The notes: a model not told the origin generated them from the sequence alone. 64,000 bases of DNA from Allobacillus halotolerans (GCF_018967645.1 NZ_JAHLZF010000011.1:1-64000), one strand, 5' to 3'; numbered from the stretch's first letter, positions 7,934 to 16,967 are shown. Numbers and translations are program-made.

Positions 7934-9511
7934 ATGAATCAATCCATTCAACGCTTTCGGCAGCAGTTGACCGAGAGATGGAAGAGTAGTTCAAAATCAC
8001 AAAAGACCTGGGTGATTGGCGGGTTTTCTGTATTTATACTTCTAATAATCATACTTACATACTTTATGACATCGACAAAAATGACACCATTATACAGCAA
8101 TTTGTCCCATCAAGAAGTCGGACAATTGAAAGCAGAGTTGGATGAACGAGGTATTACATATGAACTGACAGATGGCGGGACATCCATTCTTGTTCCTGAA
8201 GAACAATCCGACTCGTTGTTAGTGGACTTTGCTTCGCAAGGCATCCCAAATAGCGGAAACATTGACTACTCATTTTTTTCTGAGAATGTTTCCTGGGGAA
8301 TGACCGATGAAGAAAGACAAATCATTGAAGTCGACGCTTTGCAAACTGAGTTATCAGGCTTAATTGAAAAAATTGATGGGATTAATCAGGCAAAGGTACT
8401 GATCAATCGAGCAAGTGAAACGATATTCGTCGGAGAAGAAATGCAGGATTCGTCTGCATCCATCGTTTTGGAAACCGACTTTGGTTATAACTTTTCAGAA
8501 AATCAAGTCAGAGGGCTTTATCATTTGGTTTCCAAAGCTGTTCCGAATCTCCCTACTGATAATATCGTCATCATGGATCAAAACTTTAACTATTTGGATA
8601 TAAATAATTCAACAAATGGTTATGGCAATACATATGTGCAGAATCAAGAGGTTAAAGAGCAAGTAGAAAAAGATATCCAACGACGGGTTCAACGAATGCT
8701 CGGAACGATGGTTGGACAAGACAAAGTTGTGGTTTCTGTCACAACAGATATTGATTTTACCCAAGAAAATCGAATCGAAGAGATAGTGGAGCCGGTTGAT
8801 CTTGATAATATGGAAGGATTACCGGTAAGTGTCGACCGGATCACGGAAACGTATACAGGAAATGACGGTGCGCCTTTAGTTGAGGGTGATACAGATATTC
8901 CTGAACTTCAAGGTGTTGAAGAAGGCGAAGGACAGTCAGATTATGAGATGGTTCGGGAAACGATTAACAATGAGTTTAATCGCATCCAAAAAGAGATTGT
9001 TGAAAGCCCTTATGAAGTGCGTGATATAGGTATACAAGTAGCTGTTGACAACTCGACGACTGAAAATGGTGAAACCGTTACGTTAACAGCAGCGGAACAG
9101 ACAGCCGTTGAGGAAGACATTCAATCCATTCTTTCATCGATTGTCAATACATCCATTTCTGCAGATGTAGAGATCGAAGAGCCATTAAATAATGTTTCCG
9201 TCGTATTTCAGGAGTTTTCAAGACAGGGAAGCTTTGAATCTCCACAGGCTGGCATCCCAACGTGGCTATATATCGTTGGTGGCATTTTAATTATTGCTAT
9301 TATTATATTGTTATTTTTATTATTCCGAAATAAAACCGAAGAGGAAACGGTGGAAGAAGTTTATCAAGAAGAAATTCCAGATCTTGAAGATTTTAGAATT
9401 GAAGAGAAACAAACGGAATCAACAGCCAAAAGAAAACAGCTTGAACAACTTGCGAAGGAGCAACCTGAGGAATTCGCTAAATTATTAAGAAGCTGGATTT
9501 CAGAGGATTAG
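7934..9511 (+). CDS. fliF: Flagellar MS-ring protein FliF
   Basis: A 525 aa membrane ring protein on which the basal body is built. Membrane segments are at about residues 27-46 (VIGGFSVFILLIIILTYFM) and 444-465 (LYIVGGILIIAIIILLFLLF). Between them are the secretin-like ring-building motifs, including the family-conserved DEERQIIEVDALQTELSGLIEKI and QVRGLYHLVSKAVPNL. The acidic C-terminal tail ending FAKLLRSWISED binds FliG. GGGGGA lies 8 bases before the ATG. The long central region is strongly acidic. Confidence 0.96.
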   Translation: MNQSIQRFRQQLTERWKSSSKSQKTWVIGGFSVFILLIIILTYFMTSTKMTPLYSNLSHQEVGQLKAELDERGITYELTDGGTSILVPEEQSDSLLVDFASQGIPNSGNIDYSFFSENVSWGMTDEERQIIEVDALQTELSGLIEKIDGINQAKVLINRASETIFVGEEMQDSSASIVLETDFGYNFSENQVRGLYHLVSKAVPNLPTDNIVIMDQNFNYLDINNSTNGYGNTYVQNQEVKEQVEKDIQRRVQRMLGTMVGQDKVVVSVTTDIDFTQENRIEEIVEPVDLDNMEGLPVSVDRITETYTGNDGAPLVEGDTDIPELQGVEEGEGQSDYEMVRETINNEFNRIQKEIVESPYEVRDIGIQVAVDNSTTENGETVTLTAAEQTAVEEDIQSILSSIVNTSISADVEIEEPLNNVSVVFQEFSRQGSFESPQAGIPTWLYIVGGILIIAIIILLFLLFRNKTEEETVEEVYQEEIPDLEDFRIEEKQTESTAKRKQLEQLAKEQPEEFAKLLRSWISED

Positions 9512-9523
9512 GGGGAGTCTGTT

Positions 9524-10537
9524 TTGGTAACGCAGAAAAAAGAATTGACCGGTAAGCAAAAAGCTGCTGCATTGCTGATCTCCATGGGTCCAGATATCTC
9601 AGCACAAGTATATAAACACTTAACAGAAGAAGAAATTGAACAGCTAACATTAGAAATTTCTTCCGTCAAAAAAGTCGACCCAACACAGAAAGAGGAGATT
9701 TTAGACCAATTTCACCAAATAGCCCTCGCACAAAACTATATTTCCCAAGGTGGAATTGGCTATGCGAAAACTGTACTTGAGAAGGCGTTGGGCGAAAATG
9801 AAGCATCTAAAATCTTATCGCGTTTAACGACAAATCTACAAGTCCGACCATTTGATTTTGCTAGACGAGCGGATCCTACCCAAATTTATAATTTTATTCA
9901 ACATGAACATCCACAGACGATCGCTCTCGTCTTGTCTTATTTGGAATCTGAGCAAGCTTCTCAGATTTTATCGGAGTTGCCAGAGGATAAGCAAGCGGAT
10001 ATCGCTCGTAGAATAGCGATTATGGATTCAGCATCGCCTGAAATCATTGAAGAGGTAGAACAACTACTTGAAAAGAATCTTTCGTCTACTGTTACACAGG
10101 ATTACACTGAAACTGGTGGCGTTGAATCAATTGTTCAAATATTGAATGGTGTCGATCGATCGACAGAGAGAACGATTCTAGATGAATTAGAAGTACGTGA
10201 CCCTGAATTGGCGGAAGAAATCAAAACACGGATGTTTGTGTTTGAAGACATTGTTACCTTGGATCATCGAGCGATTCAGCGTGTGATCCGAGATGTAGAA
10301 AATCAAGACCTCATCATGGCTTTGAAAGTAGCTAGTGAAGAGGTGAAAGACTTAGTGTTTGAAAATATGTCTCAACGCATGGCAGAAACCATCCGAGATG
10401 AGATTGAGTATATGGGTCCTGTTCGGTTGAAGGATGTTGAGGAAGCACAAATGAGAATTGTTGGAACCATTCGTCGATTAGAAGATATGGGCGAAATTGT
10501 TATTGCTCGAGGCGGGGGAGATGACATCATTGTCTAA
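9524..10537 (+). CDS. fliG: Flagellar motor switch protein FliG
   Basis: A 337 aa C-ring protein that links FliF to FliM and transmits torque from the MotAB stator. The N-terminal domain (TGKQKAAALLISMGPDISAQVYKHL), the middle EHPQTIALVLSYLE segment that contacts FliM, and the C-terminal charged torque helix (DHRAIQRVIRDVENQDLIMALK) are all present. The start is TTG at 9524, since GGGGGAG lies about 7 bases upstream and no suitable ATG exists. It overlaps fliH by 8 bases. Confidence 0.96.
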   Translation: MVTQKKELTGKQKAAALLISMGPDISAQVYKHLTEEEIEQLTLEISSVKKVDPTQKEEILDQFHQIALAQNYISQGGIGYAKTVLEKALGENEASKILSRLTTNLQVRPFDFARRADPTQIYNFIQHEHPQTIALVLSYLESEQASQILSELPEDKQADIARRIAIMDSASPEIIEEVEQLLEKNLSSTVTQDYTETGGVESIVQILNGVDRSTERTILDELEVRDPELAEEIKTRMFVFEDIVTLDHRAIQRVIRDVENQDLIMALKVASEEVKDLVFENMSQRMAETIRDEIEYMGPVRLKDVEEAQMRIVGTIRRLEDMGEIVIARGGGDDIIV

Positions 10538-11294
10538 TGTTTTCCGTTATCCGTCAGATAAACAACTAACCGAAAGACCGATTCAAGTCGGCGCATTCCG
10601 CGACACATCTGCTGAAACAAGTACAGAATTAACTTATGAAGAACAAAGAAAACAAAAACAAAATACTGCAGAAACGATAGTTGAACAGGCTAAAGAGCAA
10701 GCAGAACAATTTGTGGTTCAAGCGAAACAGGAAGCTGAACGATTACACGAAGAAGCAAAAGTCTCCATACAACAAGCACATCAAGAAGCAAAAGAAACGG
10801 GTTACAAAGAGGGGAAACAAGAAGGTCTTGTACAAGCAAAGGAAGAATACCAATCACTCATTGAGCAGGCGAACGATGTCGTTCACCAAGCGAAAGCCGC
10901 TTATCTAAAAAAACTATCTGATGCAGAAGAAGACTTATTGACGTTAGCTGTAGAAATTGCCGAAAAAATTATTCACCAAACGATAGAGTCAGAGAATGAC
11001 CGCTTTATTCAGCTTGTGAAACAGATTGTCCATGAAGTTTCAGAGCAACCTGAAGTACATGTATATGTTCATCCAGAAATGTATGCATTTGTCGTGAATC
11101 AACGGGAAGAACTCGAAGGGATTTTGTCGGGTAAGGGACAACTTAGTATTTTCTCCAATGAAGAACTATCTACCTATGCATGCTTGATCGAGTCTCCTTT
11201 TGGAAAAATCGATGCTAGTGTTGATAAGCAACTAAGCAAGGTTAAAGAAGAGCTGCTACAGCTAGTAAAGGAGAATCAGCAGCGTGGAAGTTAA
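10530..11294 (+). CDS. fliH: Flagellar export ATPase regulator FliH
   Basis: A 254 aa stator protein that binds the FliI ATPase and tethers it to the C ring. A long Glu/Gln/Lys/Ala-rich coiled coil (about residues 30-120) leads to the conserved C-terminal domain (DLLTLAVEIAEKIIHQTIE and later HPEMYAFVVNQREEL). The TTG at 10530 is preferred because GGGGGAG lies 9 bases upstream and the protein then begins MSNVFRYPSDK; an ATG at 10521 touches the ribosome binding site. It overlaps fliG and fliI. Confidence 0.87.
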   Translation: MSNVFRYPSDKQLTERPIQVGAFRDTSAETSTELTYEEQRKQKQNTAETIVEQAKEQAEQFVVQAKQEAERLHEEAKVSIQQAHQEAKETGYKEGKQEGLVQAKEEYQSLIEQANDVVHQAKAAYLKKLSDAEEDLLTLAVEIAEKIIHQTIESENDRFIQLVKQIVHEVSEQPEVHVYVHPEMYAFVVNQREELEGILSGKGQLSIFSNEELSTYACLIESPFGKIDASVDKQLSKVKEELLQLVKENQQRGS

Positions 11295-12594
11295 GCGATT
11301 GGTTGAAGCATTACATAAAACTGACTCGATTGTACGTTATGGAAAGGTTTATCGGAATGTTGGTTTGTTAATCGAATCCAAAGGGCCTGCTGTTAATATT
11401 GGAGAGGTTTGTTATATTCATTCTGCAACAAGTGAAAAGGAACCGATCCTCGCAGAGGTGGTTGGCTTTCAACATGAACATGTGTTGTTGATGCCGTATG
11501 AACAAACAAACCAAATCGGCCCTGGTAGTTTAGTAGAATCACTCAATCGATCATTGACTGTGAAAGCTGGCGAAGGATTGATTGGCCAAGTGCTGGATGG
11601 TCTAGGTAATCCATTAGATGGGTCCAAGCTACCAAGTGACTTCATCCCTTATGAAGCAGAAAAACAACCGCTTAATCCATTAGCCAGACCGCCGATAGAC
11701 CAAGTGTTATCAACAGGAATCAAAGCAATCGACACTTGTATGACGGTCGGCAGAGGCCAGCGTTTAGGAATTTTTGCAGGAAGTGGAGTCGGTAAAAGCA
11801 CGTTGCTCGGAATGCTAGCCCGAAATAGTGATGCTGATGTTAACGTTTTCGCGCTTCTTGGCGAGCGTGGTAGAGAAGTAAGAGAATTCATTGAACAAGA
11901 ACTGGGTACAGCAGGATTAGCCAAATCGATCGTAGTTGTTGCAACCTCTGATCAACCAGCTTTACAGCGGATCCGTGGAGCATATACAGCAACAGCGATC
12001 AGCGAATATTTCCGGGATCAAGGATATCAAGTCAATTTAATGATGGATTCCTTAACTAGAATAGCGATGGCTCAACGGGAAGTCGGATTGGCCAGTGGTG
12101 AACCGCCGACTACAAAAGGTTATCCGCCGAGTGTATTTGCCATGTTACCGAAGTTATTGGAGAGAACCGGGACAGGTGAAGTAGGAAGCATTACAGCTTT
12201 TTACACAGTGCTAGTGGATGGTGATGATATGGATGAGCCAATAGCTGATGCCGTTCGGGGTCTGTTGGATGGACACTTGGTTCTAGATCGTCGCCTCGCT
12301 GAACAAGGCCAATATCCAGCGATTAACGTTCTTAAGTCCGTCAGCCGTCTCATTCAGAAAATTGCGGATCAAGAGCATCTTGAATTGGCTAAAAAGCTAC
12401 GCTCTCTGCTAGCTACCTATGAAGAAAATAAAGAGTTGATACAAATTGGTGCATATAAAAAGGGGTCTTCTGCAAAAGTGGATGAAGCGATTTATTACTA
12501 TCCGGAAATCATGTCTTTCCTTGCACAAAACACAAAAGAGGACAGTAATCTTACACAATCACTAAGCGAACTTAGCCGGATCTTGAAAGGTTGA
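11284..12594 (+). CDS. fliI: Flagellum-specific ATPase FliI
   Basis: A 436 aa F1-beta-like ATPase energising flagellar type III export. Walker A GSGVGKS is at about residues 168-174, followed by LLGERGREVREF and the Walker B region VNLMMDSLTRIAMAQREVGLA. The C-terminal helical domain contacts substrates and chaperones. The start is GTG at 11284 with AGGAGA about 9 bases upstream, inside the end of fliH. The stop overlaps the region of the fliJ start. Confidence 0.97.
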   Translation: MEVKRLVEALHKTDSIVRYGKVYRNVGLLIESKGPAVNIGEVCYIHSATSEKEPILAEVVGFQHEHVLLMPYEQTNQIGPGSLVESLNRSLTVKAGEGLIGQVLDGLGNPLDGSKLPSDFIPYEAEKQPLNPLARPPIDQVLSTGIKAIDTCMTVGRGQRLGIFAGSGVGKSTLLGMLARNSDADVNVFALLGERGREVREFIEQELGTAGLAKSIVVVATSDQPALQRIRGAYTATAISEYFRDQGYQVNLMMDSLTRIAMAQREVGLASGEPPTTKGYPPSVFAMLPKLLERTGTGEVGSITAFYTVLVDGDDMDEPIADAVRGLLDGHLVLDRRLAEQGQYPAINVLKSVSRLIQKIADQEHLELAKKLRSLLATYEENKELIQIGAYKKGSSAKVDEAIYYYPEIMSFLAQNTKEDSNLTQSLSELSRILKG

Positions 12595-12599
12595 TGCTA

Positions 12600-13040
12600 A
12601 TGAACACAATCCATTCAATTGAGAGAATATATAACATTCGTGAAAAAGAAATGAACGAAGCCCAAGCGCAATATCAACGTGCAATCGATTATTTTGAAGA
12701 GCAAGCGACAGAGCTCTTTCAATTGTTAAAAAAGAAAGAGACACTTCAAGAACGGTTCGACAATCGTCTTAAAGGACGAGTAACGATTACATACATACAC
12801 GCAGCACATGATTCGATTCAACGGATTGAAAAAGAGGAAAAAGCGCTCCAGACAAAGGTGCATCAAGCACGCGTGAACATGAAGCAAAAGGAAAACCAGT
12901 TGAAAGTAGCACATCTCGAAATGAAAAAGATGGAAAAGTTAATTCAACTAAAAAAAGAAGAATTAAAAGAGTTTGCAAAGAAAAAAGAAGCCGAATTCAT
13001 GGATGAAATTTCTATGCAACAATACTTTCGTACGAGATAG
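12600..13040 (+). CDS. fliJ: Flagellar export protein FliJ
   Basis: A 146 aa protein that is coiled coil over nearly its whole length (Lys/Glu/Gln rich, no membrane segment). FliJ inserts into the FliI hexamer and couples it to FlhA. It starts MNTIHSIERIYNIREKEMNEAQ, matching the weakly conserved FliJ N terminus. The ATG at 12600 is chosen because AAAGG lies 9 bases upstream; the ATG at 12594 is too close. Identification relies on position between fliI and motE plus coiled-coil character. Confidence 0.88.
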   Translation: MNTIHSIERIYNIREKEMNEAQAQYQRAIDYFEEQATELFQLLKKKETLQERFDNRLKGRVTITYIHAAHDSIQRIEKEEKALQTKVHQARVNMKQKENQLKVAHLEMKKMEKLIQLKKEELKEFAKKKEAEFMDEISMQQYFRTR

Positions 13041-13048
13041 GTGATGTT

Positions 13049-13621
13049 ATGGCAAGGAATAACAACGAAGAAAAAAAGGCAGGTAAGCTACAGTGGGTTC
13101 TATTTGTGATCGTCATTCCAATTGTATTCGCCATCACTATGTTATTCGTCGTATTGTCGGTTATGGGAATCAATCCAATGGATCAACTTAAAGAAGCTCC
13201 GGTTGTTTCATCATTCGTGGATTCAAAAGATGAAGAAATTCTGCAATCACAATTAGATGAAATAAAAAAAGAAAACGAAAACAAAAACACACAAATTGAG
13301 AACTTACAGAGCGAAATTGGCCAAAAAGAAACTAAAATTGAAGAGCTTAAAAATGAAATTGCTGATTTGAATGTTGAGTTGGAACGAAAAGAGCAAACAT
13401 TATTAACTGAAGAAGAAACGATTAAGAAAATGTCCAATTCATTTTCAGGAATTGAGCCCAAAATAGCCGCTGAAATTGTTGTGGAGATGGAAGACAAGGT
13501 TGCATTGAAGCTCCTTGAGCAAATGAGTGATGAGGAGCGTGGCAAGGTGTTGGGAGCGATGAAGCCAGAGCAGGCAGCTACTTATACAGACTCTCTCATA
13601 GAACGTACAAACGCTGAATAA
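13049..13621 (+). CDS. motE: Flagellar protein MotE (YlxF), MgtE-N-like domain
   Basis: A 190 aa membrane-anchored protein. One transmembrane helix (about residues 15-40, VLFVIVIPIVFAITMLFVV) is followed by a coiled coil (about 70-125) and a C-terminal MgtE-N-like helical domain (IEPKIAAEIVVEMEDKVALKLLEQM, then AMKPEQAATYTDSLI). It sits in the ylxF position between fliJ and fliK. MotE-family proteins are thought to act as chaperones or periplasmic partners of motility proteins; the exact role in Bacillaceae is uncertain. Confidence 0.85.
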   Translation: MARNNNEEKKAGKLQWVLFVIVIPIVFAITMLFVVLSVMGINPMDQLKEAPVVSSFVDSKDEEILQSQLDEIKKENENKNTQIENLQSEIGQKETKIEELKNEIADLNVELERKEQTLLTEEETIKKMSNSFSGIEPKIAAEIVVEMEDKVALKLLEQMSDEERGKVLGAMKPEQAATYTDSLIERTNAE

Positions 13622-13665
13622 TTACGATAGATTCTCGAGTCTATACGCTGAAAGGGGGTGAAAAA

Positions 13666-14901
13666 GTGAATAACGCAATGATGCTACAAGTCATGCCACA
13701 GGTTACTCAGTTGATGAACAAAACTTCTGGAAAATCACTTTCACTCAGTCAAGATGGCGATTTTGCTAAGGTACTTCAAGGGTTAGCTGAAAAAGTAACA
13801 GTGGAAAAAGTCGGAATGGAGCTTGCCGAAGAAGGGTCAATGGAAGAACTAGAAGCAATGTTACAACAACTCTTAGGGTTAATTTCATCTGATGAAGAAC
13901 TTGAGTCTCAATTAAACGATTGGCTACAGACATTTACAGACTCTATGAATATTCCCACAGAGGAACTTGATAGCTTACTAGAAGATGCATCCATTCCAGC
14001 AATCGATCAAGTCGGCTTGGTATTAACGGAGCTATATCGTTCGTTCGTGTCCACTGATCAAGCTTCTACTGAGACCTTTAAGGGGTTGGAAGCATTGTTC
14101 ACGCAACCATCCAACGGGTTGGATGGTCTGAAAAACCTTATGGAAAAAGTTCTTTATCAATTAATCCAACAAAAAAGTCAACAACTGCAAATAACTGAAC
14201 CGAGTATGAAGCAAACACAGACAGCGTCGACGATTTGGCAGCAGCTCATTTCAAGTGAACAATTAAGCCAAAGTCAGTCCGAAACAGGGTTTGCCAAAGA
14301 ATTGCTCAGATTGTCGGGTAATGCCCAAACAGATAAGCCAGTCATGAATTGGGCACATGTCCTTACAGAAAAACTTTCGAAGCCAACAACTAAAATGCCC
14401 TTGGAACCTGCTGGACAACTGAGTAATTTATTGAGAAATGTGACAGCCACTAATGCTCAAATAGTGAAGCAAAGTCTGTCGCTTCAAGGAAACTCACAAC
14501 AGATGATGAACCAAATGGAGCAAATGATTCTATCAACGCGATTCGCAAAACCAGGTGGTACTACGCAACTTACATTGCAACTGAAGCCAATGGAGTTAGG
14601 TGAAATGATTCTCAGGTTTGTTAAGCAGGATGGTGAAATGACCGTTAAAATAACCGTCATGAGCCAGGTGGCGAAAGAAATGGTCGATAAAAATTTACAT
14701 CAATTAAGACACTTGTTCTCACCTCACCAAGTTGTTGTCGAACGCCAAATGGAAGCAACGAATGAAACGAACTTAGCCGACTTCAAGGAAAAACAAGATC
14801 AGGAAGAGCAATCATCAAAGCAGCAAGAAAAGACAAGGCAACTGGATGATGAAGATGGTGATGTGAATTTCCAAGATTATTTATTTGCGGAGGAGGTGTA
14901 G
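13666..14901 (+). CDS. fliK: Flagellar hook-length control protein FliK
   Basis: A 411 aa exported ruler protein that measures the hook and triggers the switch of export specificity by contacting FlhB. The N-terminal ruler region is Gln/Ser/Thr rich and poorly conserved. The C-terminal domain carries the family signature QLTLQLKPMELGEMILRFV and the later KITVMSQVAKEMVDKNL, then a low-complexity Gln/Glu/Lys tail. The start is GTG with GGGGGTGA about 6 bases upstream. It lies 3 bases from flgD. Confidence 0.92.
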   Translation: MNNAMMLQVMPQVTQLMNKTSGKSLSLSQDGDFAKVLQGLAEKVTVEKVGMELAEEGSMEELEAMLQQLLGLISSDEELESQLNDWLQTFTDSMNIPTEELDSLLEDASIPAIDQVGLVLTELYRSFVSTDQASTETFKGLEALFTQPSNGLDGLKNLMEKVLYQLIQQKSQQLQITEPSMKQTQTASTIWQQLISSEQLSQSQSETGFAKELLRLSGNAQTDKPVMNWAHVLTEKLSKPTTKMPLEPAGQLSNLLRNVTATNAQIVKQSLSLQGNSQQMMNQMEQMILSTRFAKPGGTTQLTLQLKPMELGEMILRFVKQDGEMTVKITVMSQVAKEMVDKNLHQLRHLFSPHQVVVERQMEATNETNLADFKEKQDQEEQSSKQQEKTRQLDDEDGDVNFQDYLFAEEV

Positions 14902-14904
14902 AGA

Positions 14905-15360
14905 TTGAAAATTGACGAAAGTCTTTATCTGACAAAACAACCGACGAATCAAACAAAACAATCCGATTTAGGAAAAGATGAATTTTTGAAATTACTGATG
15001 GCGCAATTGAAACACCAAGATCCACTGGACCCAATGGACGACAAGCAATTCATCTCGCAAATGGCTACGTTCTCACAATTGGAACAAAGCATCAACATGT
15101 CCGAAACAATGAAAGTATTGACAAATCAACAAAGCCAATCAAATTTCTTGGCCTATTCCAACCTAATCAACAAGGAGATTACATACGCGGTGTATGATTC
15201 TACAGGTGAATATGCAGGAAAAGAAACCGGACGAGTACAATCGGTGTCATTTACTGGGAATGACGTGATGCTAAAGCTATCCAATGAAGATAAAATTGCA
15301 GCGAGTCAAGTAATGGAAATTACCCAACCGACCCATGAGGTGATTGATGATGGCGAATAG
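14905..15360 (+). CDS. flgD: Flagellar hook assembly scaffold FlgD
   Basis: A 151 aa hook-cap scaffold. The conserved N-terminal block GKDEFLKLLMAQLKHQDPLDPMDDKQF, followed by ISQMATFSQLEQ, is diagnostic. The C-terminal part is short, as in Bacillus FlgD. The start is TTG at 14905 with GGAGGTG about 8 bases upstream. The end overlaps the next gene by 11 bases, indicating translational coupling. Confidence 0.94.
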   Translation: MKIDESLYLTKQPTNQTKQSDLGKDEFLKLLMAQLKHQDPLDPMDDKQFISQMATFSQLEQSINMSETMKVLTNQQSQSNFLAYSNLINKEITYAVYDSTGEYAGKETGRVQSVSFTGNDVMLKLSNEDKIAASQVMEITQPTHEVIDDGE

Positions 15361-15727
15361 TAGAATTAATACCATTCATTATCCGACAATTCCACCACAG
15401 TCGAAACAAGTAAACCAAAAGAAAGCAGTTCAGCAATCTTTTCAAACCATCCTAGAAAACCAAAAGGCTGAACTAAAAGTTAGTAAACATGCGCAAAAAC
15501 GATTGGATGAACGGAATATCCAGATTAGTCCATCACAATGGAATGAGATCCATGAAAAAATGCTTGAGGCAAAACAAAAAGGCGTTACTGATTCTGTCAT
15601 CGTAACGAAAGATGCTGTGTTGGTTGCCAGTACAAAAAACCACACAATTATAACGGCATTGGATAAAAATAATCAATCCGATCAATTAATCACAAACATA
15701 AATGGAACGATTATTTTGCCGGATTAA
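15350..15727 (+). CDS. TIGR02530-type flagellar operon protein
   Basis: A 125 aa protein placed between flgD and flgE, matching by position, length and sequence character the conserved flagellar-operon family known as TIGR02530. The core is KVSKHAQKRLDERNI, an HAxxRLxxR-type motif, then SVIVTKDAVLVASTKNHTIITALDK. It has no signal peptide or membrane segment. The family's function is not established; as far as I know B. subtilis 168 has no gene at this position. The ATG at 15350 is taken because GAGGTGAT precedes it inside flgD; an ATG one codon earlier is possible. Confidence 0.78.
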   Translation: MANSRINTIHYPTIPPQSKQVNQKKAVQQSFQTILENQKAELKVSKHAQKRLDERNIQISPSQWNEIHEKMLEAKQKGVTDSVIVTKDAVLVASTKNHTIITALDKNNQSDQLITNINGTIILPD

Positions 15728-15775
15728 CGGCTGGACCGAAAGGAAGCCGAGAATTGCTGACTGATTGAAGCAATT
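15728..15775 (+). other. Two consecutive hairpins before flgE
   Basis: CGGCT (15728-15732) pairs with AGCCG (15745-15749), and AATTGCT (15752-15758) with AGCAATT (15769-15775). Neither has a following T-run, so they are not obvious terminators. They may mark an RNA processing or stability point ahead of the highly needed hook protein. Confidence 0.4.
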
Positions 15776-15812
15776 TCACTATTAAACTTAAAAACGGAAG
15801 GAAGAGATGTAA

Positions 15813-16706
15813 ATGTTACGTTCGATGTATACAGGTATCTCAGGAATGAAAGGTTTTCAAACAAAATTAGATGTAGTTTCCAATAACATCGCAAATGTGA
15901 ATACGTTTGGATTTAAAAAAGGAAGATATACATTTTCCGATTTAATGAGCCAAACGATGCAAGGTGCTACAGGACCTATTCAAAACGCAGCAGGAGACCC
16001 AACATTAGGGGGACGTAACCCAATGCAAGTTGGATTAGGAACAACAACAGGAAGTATTGATAATATCCATACACAAGGTAACCGCCAGACGACGAATCGC
16101 CCACTAGATTTGGCAATTGAAGGTGATGGCATGTTTGCAACTGCCGAATCAGTCGAAGGTGATGATGCTCTAGCAACGGATACTGACGATATGAGCTTCA
16201 CACGTGCAGGTAATTTTTACTTCGATGACAACGGACATATTGTAACGAGTGGCGGTAGATATTTGGTAGGTCGTACGCCAAACGCAGATAATGACGGCGT
16301 AACAAATCAAATCGGCCGAATTCAATTACCGGATAATGCTCAAAGCTTCAGTATCGGTGGGGATGGAACGGTCAATTACGTGGACGGAAGTGGACAACCA
16401 GCTGTCGCAGGTCAAATTTTACTTGCAAATTTCTCCAACCCAGAAGGTTTAGATAAAGTTGGCAGTAATTCCTATAAAATTTCCAACAATGCGGGTGAAT
16501 TAGATGGCGGAATCGCCGATTATCTTTTCGTGCCAGGAGAAGGCGGGGCTGGCAACTTATTTGCCGGTGCGCTTGAAATGTCCAATGTCGACCTTTCAGA
16601 AGAATTCACGGAGATGATTACAGCTCAACGTGGATTTCAAGCGAATACACGTGTCATTACAACAAGTGATGAGATTCTACAAGAACTCGTTAACTTGAAA
16701 CGATAA
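15813..16706 (+). CDS. flgE: Flagellar hook protein FlgE
   Basis: A 297 aa hook subunit of the FlgE/F/G family. The N terminus MLRSMYTGISGMKGFQTKLDV with NNIANVNTFGFKK, the middle PLDLAIEGDGMF motif and the C-terminal LEMSNVDLSEEFTEMITAQRGFQANTRVI are all present. It is short compared with enterobacterial FlgE but close to B. subtilis FlgE. Position after flgD and the TIGR02530 gene supports hook rather than distal rod. GGAAGGAAGAG precedes the ATG. Confidence 0.93.
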   Translation: MLRSMYTGISGMKGFQTKLDVVSNNIANVNTFGFKKGRYTFSDLMSQTMQGATGPIQNAAGDPTLGGRNPMQVGLGTTTGSIDNIHTQGNRQTTNRPLDLAIEGDGMFATAESVEGDDALATDTDDMSFTRAGNFYFDDNGHIVTSGGRYLVGRTPNADNDGVTNQIGRIQLPDNAQSFSIGGDGTVNYVDGSGQPAVAGQILLANFSNPEGLDKVGSNSYKISNNAGELDGGIADYLFVPGEGGAGNLFAGALEMSNVDLSEEFTEMITAQRGFQANTRVITTSDEILQELVNLKR

Positions 16707-16707
16707 G

Positions 16708-16738
16708 GGAGGGAATGGGGCTGGATTGTTTCAGCCCC
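16708..16738 (+). promoter_or_regulatory. Shine-Dalgarno separated from flbD start by a hairpin
   Basis: GGAGG (16708-16712) is 36 bases before the flbD ATG, too far for normal initiation. Between them GGGGCTG (16717-16723) pairs perfectly with CAGCCCC (16732-16738), plus a G-U closing pair and a 6-base loop. If folded, the hairpin would bring the Shine-Dalgarno to about 14 bases from the ATG. No other ribosome binding site is visible between the hairpin and the ATG. Confidence 0.5.
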
Positions 16739-16748
16739 GTACCTAAAT

Positions 16749-16967
16749 ATGATCGAGTTAACTAGGCTAAACGGTGATGAATTCGTTTTGAATGCATTAT
16801 ATATTGAAAAAATTGAAGCATTACCTGACACAACCATCAGCTTAATTAATGGAAAAAAGCATTTTGTAAAAGAATCGGTTCACGAAGTCATTCAATTGAT
16901 CACTGACTATTATCAGCAAATCGGTACAATTGATTTACATAAGAAGGTGGTGGAGAAAGATGAGTAA
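16749..16967 (+). CDS. flbD: FlbD/SwrD family flagellar protein
   Basis: A 72 aa cytoplasmic protein of the FlbD family (SwrD/YlzI in B. subtilis, where it is reported to promote swarming by increasing motor power). The family pattern MIELTRLNGDEFVLNALYIEKIE, then PDTTISLINGKKHFVKESV, fixes the start at 16749. It lies between flgE and fliL as usual. Its end overlaps fliL by 8 bases. The start lacks a nearby Shine-Dalgarno (see the hairpin entry). Confidence 0.93.
   Translation: MIELTRLNGDEFVLNALYIEKIEALPDTTISLINGKKHFVKESVHEVIQLITDYYQQIGTIDLHKKVVEKDE

Noticed and set aside
13183-13545. Minus-strand 120-codon Ser-rich frame
   Set aside because: It is the antisense shadow of the coiled-coil region of motE; Ser-rich composition comes from reversed Glu/Lys codons.
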